Assembly (NCBI GenBank): GCA_036267255.1
Contig: DATAWK010000043.1
Location: 372,001-436,000 of the forward strand
From: DATAWK01 sp036267255
Lineage (GTDB): Bacteria; Acidobacteriota; Terriglobia; Terriglobales; Acidobacteriaceae
Length of the DNA: 64,000 nucleotides
Direction of reading: 5' to 3'
Below the pieces are notes generated by a model. The model was not told the origin of the DNA and searched no databases. It was given only the letters and a program-made list of their open reading frames with translations. The translations under genes and the position numbers were made by a program. Shown here piece after piece: positions 1 through 8,202 of the stretch (positions are counted from its first letter, which is position 1; the number at the start of each line of letters is the position of its first letter).

Positions 1-43
1 ACCGGCCAGAAAGTCGGGAAATCCCACTTGCTATTATTCTCCC

Positions 44-75
44 GCCCCGAAAATGTCTCCAGCCCCGAAAATGTC
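44..75. repeat. short tandem direct repeat near the window edge
   Basis: The 14-mer GCCCCGAAAATGTC occurs at 44-57 and again at 62-75, an 18-bp period. No gene covers it. Repeats of this kind can sit at the ends of insertion sequences, but no transposase is visible in the window, so the assignment is open. The rest of 1-208 shows nothing else I can name. Confidence 0.45.
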
Positions 76-208
76 AACGGCAGAAAGGCCAACACGACCT
101 GAAGTGATCCGCAAAAGGGGGCAGCGTCAACCTGCGGCGCCGTGGCGATCCGTATCTCTAACAATCAATTGAGATTATGTTATCAGCGCGCCAGAAGGCA
201 AGCTCAAT

Positions 209-577
209 TTAGACACAGATTGAACCGATCAATTCGACCAGAGCATCACCGTCAACTGGCTTTCTGAAAAAGCCTGCAGCGCCACTCTCCAGATAAGATG
301 CCTCCGACCGCGCCGATGGCTTTCCCGTAATGATGATTACGGGGACGGTATATTTGTTGTTTTTCAAATATTGCAGAAGGCCGAGACCGCTCATTTGCCG
401 CATTTCGACATCTGTAACTATGCAACTGATTCGGGAAAGGGCACCGGATTCCAGAAATTGTTCTGCCGATTTGTAACTTTCCGCACTGTATCCAAATGCG
501 GACAATAGGCTGACGAGCGATTCAAGAACTCGGGCATCGTCATCTATAATCGCAATGGTACAGGCCTGCACGCTCAT
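209..577 (-). CDS. single-domain response regulator (receiver only)
   Basis: A CheY/FixJ-type receiver domain of 122 residues with no output domain. The acidic pocket is present (IIDDD near residue 11), with phospho-acceptor Asp56 in TDVEM, Thr84 in ITG and Lys106 in RKP. I chose the ATG at 577 because AAGGG lies about 8 nt upstream; an in-frame ATG at 595 has no good ribosome site. It follows the FixJ-like gene by about 55 nt and is probably co-transcribed with it. No histidine kinase is visible in the window; it may lie to the left. The target is unknown. It could act as a phosphate sink or a protein-interaction switch. Confidence 0.85.
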   Translation of the reverse strand: MSVQACTIAIIDDDARVLESLVSLLSAFGYSAESYKSAEQFLESGALSRISCIVTDVEMRQMSGLGLLQYLKNNKYTVPVIIITGKPSARSEASYLESGAAGFFRKPVDGDALVELIGSICV

Positions 578-632
578 GGTTAACCCTTGCATCATCTATC
601 TGGACTTTACCGGAGATTGCGGAAACACTGTC

Positions 633-1271
633 TTACGTATTCCTATTAGATGGGCTAGTCGTCCCGAGCTTGAGCTTGCCCGCAAGCTTGACCAATGTCG
701 CAAAAGAGTCGGCCTCCATCTTTCGCATTATGTGTCCACGATGGATTTGGACGGTGTATTCGGTGATCCCCAACTCAAAGGCTGTCTGCTTGTTCAGCAA
801 ACCTCTTGCCAAAAGTGGAAGGACCTCTCGTTCGCGCGGTGTCAAGGATTCGTACCGAACAACTAGCCTGGCATGCTCCACCGCCTTTTGACGGCTCGCG
901 CGATCTTGCCGCAAAGCCCGCTCAACTGAAACGAGAAGTGCTTCTTCATCGACTGGTTTGGTCAGAAAATCAACCGCCCCACCCTTCATCGCTCTCACGG
1001 TTGATGGGATGTCGCCTCGCCCGGTCAGAAAGATCACCGGCATGGAGGTCTTTGCCGACATCAACTTCTGGACCTCCAAGCCGCCCAATCCGGGCATCTT
1101 GAGATCGAGAACGAGGCAAGCGCAGGAATCCTGGCGGGCAAATTCAAGGAAGTCTTGTCCAGACGTAAAGAGCTGCACGCGCTTGCCATTAGCCCGAAGA
1201 AGGGTAGACAACGCCTCCCCGACGTTGGCCTCATCGTCGACGACATAGACAAGCTCATTCGTCGGTTCCAT
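633..1271 (-). CDS. FixJ/NarL-type two-component response regulator
   Basis: 212 residues: an N-terminal receiver domain with Asp56 in LDLKMP, Thr83 in LTG and Lys105 in TKP, followed by a LuxR-type helix-turn-helix at about 143-190 (LTPREREVLPLLARG). This is the layout of FixJ-type transcription factors activated by phosphorylation. The start at 1271 is supported by a strong AAGGAGG about 8 nt upstream; the reading frame extends further but without support. The receiver-only gene lies directly downstream. The regulon cannot be read from the sequence. The nearest divergent target is the thiC operon, but that operon has its own riboswitch. Confidence 0.88.
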   Translation of the reverse strand: MEPTNELVYVVDDEANVGEALSTLLRANGKRVQLFTSGQDFLEFARQDSCACLVLDLKMPGLGGLEVQKLMSAKTSMPVIFLTGRGDIPSTVRAMKGGAVDFLTKPVDEEALLVSVERALRQDRASRQKAVEHARLVVRYESLTPREREVLPLLARGLLNKQTAFELGITEYTVQIHRGHIMRKMEADSFATLVKLAGKLKLGTTSPSNRNT

Positions 1272-1775
1272 GAATGCCTCCTTTGTATCAGGCATTTGAC
1301 GATCTGCGGCCCAGCGATCATGGCGCAATCGGGACATCCTTTGCGAGGCCCCTTGATGTTAGGAATTATAGCGGCAAACTCAACCCCACAATACGTTTGT
1401 CTCGACAGCAGGTCATTACATAAATATGGAATAGTTTGGGAACAAGATTGCGGTGTAGAACCTGGGGTCGGCAATTAAGAAAGAGGGGTTTCAAGCTTCG
1501 TAGCGAACCGATTGCAAGGGGCGATATAGCGAGAGCCGATCTGTCTGCTTAGTCAGGGCGTGGTGACCATCGAGCCCCCCATCCAGCCCAGCAAACCGGC
1601 TCATGCCACGACAGATAGACCCACCCCGAAGCAAATTGAGAGAATCATGTTGGCTTCGCATGAGTTCAATTGAAGACCGAATTAGAAAACGTTCATCCGA
1701 AGATCCGTAGGCCCGATACCACTACATACTTATGTAATTCCCAAAGAAATGTCGCCGTGATTCAATTTGCATAGT
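1272..1775. other. intergenic region between the response regulators and the thi operon
   Basis: About 500 bp between divergent transcription units. It must hold the promoter for the FixJ-like gene (leftward) and the promoter for the TPP riboswitch leader (rightward), but I cannot place -35/-10 boxes with confidence. Small open frames here have no ribosome sites or recognisable domains. Confidence 0.5.
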
Positions 1776-1856
1776 GAACCGGGGGTGCTCTACGGTACGT
1801 AGGGCTGAGAAACACCCTTTGAACCCGATCCGGATAATGCCGGCGTGGGAAGGTCG
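1776..1856 (+). promoter_or_regulatory. TPP riboswitch (THI box)
   Basis: The conserved thi-box is easy to read: GGGGTGC near 1782, GGCTGAGA at 1803-1810, ACCCTTTGAACCCGATC at 1814-1830 and GGATAATGCCGGCG at 1832-1845, closing with GGGAAGG. These match the two sensor helices of thiamine pyrophosphate riboswitches. It lies 70 nt upstream of thiC, the usual target. Binding of TPP should lower expression of thiC-thiO-thiS-thiG. Confidence 0.96.
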
Positions 1857-1890
1857 CGAGCATCGCCCACAACGCGGGGATGTGCATCCG

Positions 1891-1920
1891 CCTCCTGATT
1901 CACCAGCACCAACCTGGAGG
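1891..1920 (+). promoter_or_regulatory. putative Shine-Dalgarno-sequestering hairpin
   Basis: CCTCC at 1891-1895 is complementary to GGAGG at 1916-1920, which is the ribosome-binding site of thiC (ATG at 1926). I see no U-tract terminator between the riboswitch and thiC, so translational control by masking GGAGG is the likely expression platform. The pairing is only 5 bp with a 20-nt loop, so this is an inference. Confidence 0.45.
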
Positions 1921-1925
1921 TTGAC

Positions 1926-3770
1926 ATGCAGGAAACTGTCGCGCGATTCGCACCCCTTAGCCTGCCAAAGGCTTTTCCATCATCCCAAAAGAGGTATCTC
2001 ACAGGCAGTCGGTCTGACTTGCGGGTGCCCTACCGTGAGATTATTTTGTCCCCTACTCACCATTCACGAGGTATTGAGGAGAATCCGCCCCTTCCGGTTT
2101 ACGATTCCTCGGGCCCATTCAGTGATCCTGATTGCACTGTTGATATTGCGGAAGGTTTGCCGAAGCTCCGCAGCAACTGGATTGAAGAGCGAAGCGACAC
2201 AGAACTTCTCCGCGGCCTCAGTTCGGAATATGGGCGACAGCGTGCTAACGATTTGCTGACGTTTGCACTGCGATTTCCTTCGAAACCACAACCGCGGCGC
2301 GCTCTTCGTGGACGCAACATAACGCAAATGCACTATGCACGAAAGGGCATCATCACTCCAGAGATGGAGTTCGTTGCACTTCGCGAGTCCATGCGTCTAG
2401 AGGAACTGTATTCCAACCCAAGCTACGCTTTGCTTCACCGTTCTCATCCTGGCCGCGATTTCGGTGCAAACCTACCTGCTCAGATCACGCCCGAATTTGT
2501 GCGCGATGAGGTGGGGGCAGGGAGAGCGATCATCCCCGCAAACGTCAATCACCCTGAATTAGAGCCGATGATCATTGGGCGCAACTTCAAAGTGAAGATT
2601 AATGGCAATATCGGCAATTCGGCCGTGACCTCATCGCTCGAAGAAGAAGTAGACAAGATGGTGTGGGGGGTCCATTGGGGCGCGGACACCATCATGGATC
2701 TCTCCACCGGGAGCCATATCCACGAAACCCGCGAATGGATTCTACGCAATTCACCGGTCCCCATTGGAACAGTTCCAATCTATCAGGCGCTTGAGAAGGT
2801 CGGCGGACGCGCCGAGGAACTGACGTGGGAACTGATGCGAGACACCTTGATCGAGCAGGCCGAACAGGGTGTGGACTATTTCACCTTGCATGCCGGAGTT
2901 CGTCTGGGATGGATCCCGCTCACAGCACGCCGGCTTACAGGCATTGTCTCACGCGGTGGCTCGATTATGGCGAAGTGGTGTCTGGCGCACCACAAGGAGA
3001 ACTTCCTCTACACACGCTTCGATGAAATTTGCGAAATCATGAAGGCCTATGACGTGTCTTTCAGCCTTGGCGATGGATTGCGCCCCGGCTCGATCTACGA
3101 TGCCAACGACGATGCGCAGTTCGCCGAGCTCCGCACGTTGGGCGAGCTCACCCTCAAGGCATGGAAGAACGAAGTGCAAGTGATGATCGAGGGGCCGGGC
3201 CATATTCCAATGCAATTGATCGAGAAGAACATGACGGAAGAACTCCGCCTCTGCATGGAAGCGCCTTTCTATACCTTGGGGCCGCTGGTGACAGATATTG
3301 CGCCTGGATATGACCACATCACGAGTGCCATCGGAGCTGCACAGATTGGTTGGTATGGAACTGCGATGCTCTGCTATGTCACGCCAAAAGAGCATCTCGG
3401 ATTGCCGAACAAAGAAGACGTGCGTACGGGAATCGTCACATACCGCATTGCCGCTCATGCTGCAGATCTGGCAAAGGGCTGGTCCGGCGCACAAATGCGT
3501 GACAACGCTTTATCCAAGGCCAGGTTCGAGTTCCGTTGGGAAGACCAGTTCAACCTGAGTCTCGATCCGGAACGAGCCCGCGAATATCACGACGCCACGC
3601 TTCCGCACGAAGGAGCCAAGACTGCGCATTTCTGCTCGATGTGTGGTCCAAAATTCTGCTCCATGAAGATTACTCAGGAAATACGTGATGCCTACGGCCA
3701 GGATGTCCAAATCGGCTTAGACGAAAAGGCGCGTGAATTTCGGGAGTCGAGTGGAGAGGTATATCAGTAA
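1926..3770 (+). CDS. thiC: phosphomethylpyrimidine synthase ThiC
   Basis: ThiC is a radical SAM enzyme that converts aminoimidazole ribotide to hydroxymethylpyrimidine phosphate, the pyrimidine half of thiamine. The 614 residues match the usual bacterial length. The C-terminal CX2CX4C iron-sulfur motif is present (Cys570, Cys573, Cys578 in CSMCGPKFC), and the central GPGHIPM and RPGS segments are typical. The start at 1926 has TGGAGG 5 nt upstream. It is the first gene of the riboswitch-controlled operon, and its stop overlaps the thiO start (TAATG). Confidence 0.97.
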   Translation: MQETVARFAPLSLPKAFPSSQKRYLTGSRSDLRVPYREIILSPTHHSRGIEENPPLPVYDSSGPFSDPDCTVDIAEGLPKLRSNWIEERSDTELLRGLSSEYGRQRANDLLTFALRFPSKPQPRRALRGRNITQMHYARKGIITPEMEFVALRESMRLEELYSNPSYALLHRSHPGRDFGANLPAQITPEFVRDEVGAGRAIIPANVNHPELEPMIIGRNFKVKINGNIGNSAVTSSLEEEVDKMVWGVHWGADTIMDLSTGSHIHETREWILRNSPVPIGTVPIYQALEKVGGRAEELTWELMRDTLIEQAEQGVDYFTLHAGVRLGWIPLTARRLTGIVSRGGSIMAKWCLAHHKENFLYTRFDEICEIMKAYDVSFSLGDGLRPGSIYDANDDAQFAELRTLGELTLKAWKNEVQVMIEGPGHIPMQLIEKNMTEELRLCMEAPFYTLGPLVTDIAPGYDHITSAIGAAQIGWYGTAMLCYVTPKEHLGLPNKEDVRTGIVTYRIAAHAADLAKGWSGAQMRDNALSKARFEFRWEDQFNLSLDPERAREYHDATLPHEGAKTAHFCSMCGPKFCSMKITQEIRDAYGQDVQIGLDEKAREFRESSGEVYQ

Positions 3771-4861
3771 TGAAACGCGACGTTGCAATTGTTGGAGGAG
3801 GGTTACTAGGCCGGTTATTGGCTTGGCGCGCCGCGCTCAGCGGCCTCGACGTTGAGTTGTTTGACGCCAACGATAGGCTGGGAAGCAAGTCCACTGCGTG
3901 GGTCGCCGGAGGGATGGTGACCCCGCAAGCAGAAGCCGCGGACGCAGAGCCGGAATTGGTGGCCATGGGACGGCGCAGCTTGTCGCTTTGGCCTAAGTGG
4001 TTGTGTGAGCTACCCACTCATGTCCATTACAGTGCAAGTGGCACTATGCTCCTATGGCAACGCGCAGACGCCGGCGAGGCCACTAGATTCAGGGCTTTGC
4101 TAAGTGCCCGAGATCCGCAGGCAAATTACCAGCATCTCGATGAACAACAACTGGCGGCACGGGAACCCTCACTGGGCAGCCGCTTCCGAGAAGCACTCTA
4201 TCTGCCCAGCGAAGCACACATCGACAATCGTCAACTCTTGCCGGCATTGGCTGATGCGCTCGACAAACTCGGTGTAGCGTGCCACTGGAATCGACGTGTT
4301 GAAGACGCGGAGCGGCCTGATGCTTTCATCGTCATCGATTGCCGCGGTAAGAGTGCGAAAAGCCGTTGGAAAGAGCTTCGCGGAGTACGTGGCGAGTTGG
4401 TCCGCCTTCATGCTCCTCACGTGGAACTGCGGCACATGGTGCGTCTTCTGCATCCTCGTTATTCGATCTACCTGATATCGCGACCTGGCGGTAGCCTCGT
4501 GGTGGGAGCCACGGCCATCGAGAGCGACGATTGTTCTCCCGTTTCAGTGCGTAGCGCCCTCGAACTGCTCACCGCGGCTTACTCAGTGCTACCGGACTTG
4601 GGTGAAGCGAGAATTGCTGAACTCAACTGCGACTGCCGTCCCGCGCTCCCGGATAATCGGCCCGCTATTCGCTACAACCCTGCTAAGCGGCTGTTAGAAG
4701 TGAACGGTTTGTACCGCCATGGTTTTCTTCTCTCGCCCGCCGTTGTAGAAGAGACGCTCACCATTCTGCCAGGGCTTCTTGAAAATCCAAATTCGGAATT
4801 AAGAGCTTCACTGCGCTGGCCTTTGCTCGGTGCCCGTGAGGGGGTCTTGAGATGTCATTGA
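3770..4861 (+). CDS. thiO: FAD-dependent glycine oxidase ThiO
   Basis: ThiO oxidises glycine to the imine glyoxylate used by ThiG to build the thiazole ring; it replaces ThiH of other bacteria. 363 residues of the D-amino-acid oxidase fold. An N-terminal dinucleotide-binding GGGLLG (residues 9-14) is followed by an acidic residue at the end of the second strand (ELFDAND), and the C-terminal FAD-contact region includes VNGLYRHGFLLSP. The start overlaps the thiC stop, and the 3' end overlaps thiS by 10 nt, which indicates translational coupling. Confidence 0.92.
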   Translation: MKRDVAIVGGGLLGRLLAWRAALSGLDVELFDANDRLGSKSTAWVAGGMVTPQAEAADAEPELVAMGRRSLSLWPKWLCELPTHVHYSASGTMLLWQRADAGEATRFRALLSARDPQANYQHLDEQQLAAREPSLGSRFREALYLPSEAHIDNRQLLPALADALDKLGVACHWNRRVEDAERPDAFIVIDCRGKSAKSRWKELRGVRGELVRLHAPHVELRHMVRLLHPRYSIYLISRPGGSLVVGATAIESDDCSPVSVRSALELLTAAYSVLPDLGEARIAELNCDCRPALPDNRPAIRYNPAKRLLEVNGLYRHGFLLSPAVVEETLTILPGLLENPNSELRASLRWPLLGAREGVLRCH

Positions 4862-5049
4862 AGGTGAATGGGCGAGAAGCGCCAATGCCTCATCCCCCGA
4901 CTCTTGAAAACTTGCTGGAAACACTTCAGCCACAGCAGCCGTATGCGGTGGCGCGGAATGAGGAGTTTGTTCAGCGATCGAATTATCAGCAATGCAATTT
5001 GATGGATGGAGATCGCATAGAGATTGTGCACCCTTCCGCGGGAGGTTAG
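4852..5049 (+). CDS. thiS: sulfur carrier protein ThiS
   Basis: A 65-residue ubiquitin-like protein ending in Gly-Gly, the C-terminus that is adenylated and thiocarboxylated to donate sulfur for thiazole formation. It starts MSLKVNGRE and ends HPSAGG, which is diagnostic. It overlaps thiO and sits 2 nt before thiG. No thiF (the ThiS-activating enzyme) is present in the window, so it must be supplied from elsewhere, perhaps by a MoeB-type protein. Confidence 0.94.
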   Translation: MSLKVNGREAPMPHPPTLENLLETLQPQQPYAVARNEEFVQRSNYQQCNLMDGDRIEIVHPSAGG

Positions 5050-5051
5050 AC

Positions 5052-5870
5052 ATGCAGGACCCACTGAAGCTATATAGCCAGAGCTTTTCGACACGTATCC
5101 TTCTTGGTACAGCGCGCTACGAGTCCCCGACAACTCTCGTGGAGGCGATCAATGTGGCCGACCCAGCGATGGTGACGGTAGCACTTCGAAAGCAAATACA
5201 CGGCGGTCCAGCGGCCGGACAATCCTTTTGGGATATTTTGCGAAACACGAAGACGACCCTGTTACCGAATACGGCTGGATGCTACACAGTCAAGGAAGCC
5301 TTGAACACGGCATTGATGGCTCGCGAGCTCTTCCAGACCGATTTCCTCAAGCTTGAGGTAATCGGCGACGATCAAAGTCTGCAGCCGGATCCATTCGGCC
5401 TGGTGGAAGCAGCTAGCGAACTGGTAAGGCGAGGTTTTCGAGTACTACCCTATTGCACAGACGATCTTGTCTTGTGCAAGAGATTGCTAGATGCTGGATG
5501 CGAAGTGTTGATGCCCTGGGCCGCACCCATCGGAACGGGTCAGGGGCCACGCAATCCGAAAGCTCTACGCGAATTGCGGAATCGGCTTCCGGATGTTCCG
5601 CTGATTGTCGACGCGGGGCTGGGTCTGCCTTCGCATGCCTGCCAAGTGATGGAGTGGGGATTTGATGGCGTGCTGGTTAATACGGCCGTCTCCAGGGCAA
5701 TCGATCCGGTTCGCATGGCAACAGCGTTTGCGAGCGCAACGCGGGCGGGAAGGTTGGGATATTTAGCAGGTCCCATGGCAATACAGGATCTGGCGGTGAC
5801 AAGTACTCCCGAAATAGGCAAACCGTTCTGGGGTGAGGCGTCTCAATTTGTCTCGCAGGAAACAGCATGA
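5052..5870 (+). CDS. thiG: thiazole synthase ThiG
   Basis: ThiG condenses deoxyxylulose phosphate, dehydroglycine and ThiS thiocarboxylate into the thiazole phosphate. 272 residues, a TIM barrel. The Schiff-base lysine is Lys100 in KLEVIGD. Other family segments are TAGCYT, MPWAAPIGTGQG and VDAGLG. The ATG at 5052 directly follows thiS and its ribosome site (GGAGG at 5041-5045, inside the last thiS codons). Last gene of the operon; thiD and thiE, which finish the pathway, are not here. Confidence 0.95.
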   Translation: MQDPLKLYSQSFSTRILLGTARYESPTTLVEAINVADPAMVTVALRKQIHGGPAAGQSFWDILRNTKTTLLPNTAGCYTVKEALNTALMARELFQTDFLKLEVIGDDQSLQPDPFGLVEAASELVRRGFRVLPYCTDDLVLCKRLLDAGCEVLMPWAAPIGTGQGPRNPKALRELRNRLPDVPLIVDAGLGLPSHACQVMEWGFDGVLVNTAVSRAIDPVRMATAFASATRAGRLGYLAGPMAIQDLAVTSTPEIGKPFWGEASQFVSQETA

Positions 5871-5939
5871 GCGTTTCCGCTTACATTGAACGGGCCGAAT
5901 ATTCGCAGGCTTAGCTCGCATTCATATGAGACTCGTGTT

Positions 5940-6277
5940 TGCCTGCCCGAGCTGGCAATGTACATCTTAAGCAATGCGCTGAATTCTTTGGCTTCGTCCG
6001 ACATGCGGGTTCCGCGACTCGTAATCTGATAAAAATCCAGATTCACGACTGGGTCAATCAGTTTGCTCATCGTAACCTTGCGATTGCGACAGGCAAACAT
6101 GCTAAACGACGGGATTACAGCGATTTCTTCATTCGCCTCCACCAAAGCAATCTGTGTCCCCAGCAGCTTAACCACTTGCCCGTGCACAACGGTGACATCT
6201 GCCTTCGCGAGTTGCTCGTCAATGAACAATTGGTGCGGATAACAGTGCGAATGACTCAACATGAACTCCGACCGCAC
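5940..6277 (-). pseudogene. C-terminal remnant of a LysR-family regulator
   Basis: About 110 residues resemble the end of a LysR substrate-binding domain: FIDEQLAKADVT, ALVEANEEIAVIPSF, ACRNRK, then LIDPVVNLDFYQI. No N-terminal helix-turn-helix can be found upstream; the region 6278-6521 keeps an open frame but not a recognisable one. The reading frame also runs past the normal LysR end towards thiG, so the stop appears lost. It sits divergently next to the decarboxylase-like gene, the position its former regulator would occupy. The rest of 5871-6543 holds the promoter region of that gene, with a ribosome site just before 6544. Confidence 0.7.
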
Positions 6278-6543
6278 TTTGGCTTAGGCTCCGGGTCATC
6301 GATTCGCAGTCATGATCGCAGCTAATAGGAATATGTAATTTCCCGCGATCGATTAGTTGGCTAATATCGCCATGTCCTGATGAAGGAATGCACGACAGCC
6401 CCACGCAATTGGTCGTCAACTTTCGAACCACTGAGGTCGTCGGATCGTCGTCGCGAGAACAATGCATCGAGAAAACGAGGGAGCCATTCGTGTCAGCCGC
6501 GAATGTCGATCGCACTTTCAAACTTTCAGATTAGGAGTGAATC

Positions 6544-8178
6544 ATGAGTGACAAGAAGAATACGCTGACCGTCCACGATGCAACCTACAACCTGCTGAGG
6601 AAGCTTGGGTTGACCACCATGTTCGGAAACCCCGGCTCAACAGAGCAGCCGTTTCTCAAGAACTTCCCGTCGGACTTTGAATATGTACTCGGCCTGCAAG
6701 AGGCAACTGCTGTGGCCATGGCAGACGGTTTCGCTCAAGCTACAGGGAAGCCGGCGCTGTTGAATCTGCATACGTCGGGTGGAACCGGGAACGGTATGGC
6801 CAACATCATGACGGCCTACTTGAACAAGACGCCTCTCATCATTACCGTAGGTCAACAGACGCGCGAGATGCTTCTTTGCGAGCCAATGCTTGCGAACCGC
6901 GATGAGACGACCCTGCCGCGGCCCTGGGTGAAGTGGGCATATCAACCCGCAAGAGCGCAGGATGTTCCCGGAGCAATCATGAGGGCCTATACGGTTGCTC
7001 TGCAGCCACCTGCGGGTCCGGTGTACGTATCCATTCCGTTGGATGACTGGGATCAGCCGGCGCTGGGTGAAGCGGTCGTTCGAACGGCAAGCTCGCGGTA
7101 TTCGCCGGACCCTGAACGACTCTCTCAGTTCGCGGAGAGGATTCAAAAGAGCAAGAATCCAGTCTTGCTCTACGGACCGGAGATCGAGCGCGCAGGCGGT
7201 TGGGCTGCGGGCATCAAGTTTGCGGAGCGATTGAAAGCGCCTGTATATATTTCGCCGCTATCAGAGAAAGCATCCTTCCCCCAAACTCATCCGCAGTTTC
7301 GTGGGATGGCGCCGATCGCAATTGGGCCATTGAGCAAAAAGCTTCGCGGTCACGACCTCATCATCGTAGTTGGGGCACAGATCTTTCGTTATTACCCTTA
7401 CATCGCAGGGGAATATCTTCCTGAAGGCGCTGAACTCTTACAAATCACGAACGATCCCAATGATGCGGGCGCCGCGATTGTCGGAGACAGCCTGTTGTCA
7501 GATGCAAAGCTGGCCCTAGAGGCATTGAATGCTGCAATCCCGGAAGTGACGTCGCGGCCCGCACCTGCGGCACCTCACATCGAACGAAAACTTCCGTCAC
7601 CGCCGAATAGTCCTTTGACGGCTCTGGAGGCATTCGCCGCATTGAGCGAGTTGCGGCCCGCGAATGCCATTCTGGTGAACGAGACAGCTTCTAACTACGG
7701 GGATCTCGCCCAGTACTGGCCCATCAACGAGCCCGGTTCGTACTACACCTTTGCGAGTGGCATTCTCGGATGGGGAGAACCGGCAGCGGTCGGCATTGCT
7801 ATTGCCCAGAAGAAAATGGGGACTGGACGCCCAGTCGTCGCTGCCATCGGAGATGGGTCTCTCCAGTATTCGGTGCAAAGCCTCTATACGGCAGCGCAAC
7901 AGAAACTAAAGCTCATCTACATCGTTCCGTGCAATGACGAATATGCAATCCTCAAGGAATTTGCGGTACTTGAGAAAACTCCCAACGTGCCTGCGCTCGA
8001 TCTTCCTGGACTCGATATCGTCGCAACTGCCAAGGCATTTGGTTGTGTTGGAGTTGCTGCTCATACCAAAGAGGAAATCAAGGAGGCTTTCAAAGCAGCT
8101 CTCGCCGCTGACGGGCCTACCGTGATTGCCATTCGCATCGCGCATCAGCTCCGGCCACTAGTACCCGATGTGGATTAA
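6544..8178 (+). CDS. TPP-dependent benzoylformate decarboxylase-like enzyme
   Basis: 544 residues with the three-domain fold of thiamine-diphosphate 2-keto acid decarboxylases. It aligns well with Pseudomonas putida MdlC as I remember that sequence. Counterparts of Ser26, Glu47 and His70 are Ser32, Glu53 and His76; the TPP motif GDGS is at 436-439, with Asn464 as metal ligand. The catalytic His281 of MdlC is replaced by Tyr284 (FRYYPY against FRYHQY), and the Thr457 position is Glu466. It therefore probably belongs to a related subfamily whose substrate is a different 2-keto acid. The ribosome site TTAGGAG precedes the ATG. Two outer-membrane-type genes follow, and a TPP-controlled thiamine operon lies upstream. 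Confidence 0.85.
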   Translation: MSDKKNTLTVHDATYNLLRKLGLTTMFGNPGSTEQPFLKNFPSDFEYVLGLQEATAVAMADGFAQATGKPALLNLHTSGGTGNGMANIMTAYLNKTPLIITVGQQTREMLLCEPMLANRDETTLPRPWVKWAYQPARAQDVPGAIMRAYTVALQPPAGPVYVSIPLDDWDQPALGEAVVRTASSRYSPDPERLSQFAERIQKSKNPVLLYGPEIERAGGWAAGIKFAERLKAPVYISPLSEKASFPQTHPQFRGMAPIAIGPLSKKLRGHDLIIVVGAQIFRYYPYIAGEYLPEGAELLQITNDPNDAGAAIVGDSLLSDAKLALEALNAAIPEVTSRPAPAAPHIERKLPSPPNSPLTALEAFAALSELRPANAILVNETASNYGDLAQYWPINEPGSYYTFASGILGWGEPAAVGIAIAQKKMGTGRPVVAAIGDGSLQYSVQSLYTAAQQKLKLIYIVPCNDEYAILKEFAVLEKTPNVPALDLPGLDIVATAKAFGCVGVAAHTKEEIKEAFKAALAADGPTVIAIRIAHQLRPLVPDVD

Positions 8179-8202
8179 CTAAAACTCCTCAGAGGTACAG
8201 CC

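Noticed and set aside
44..75. Insertion sequence end at the left edge
   Set aside because: Two repeat units alone, without transposase or a target duplication, do not prove an insertion sequence; kept only as a repeat.
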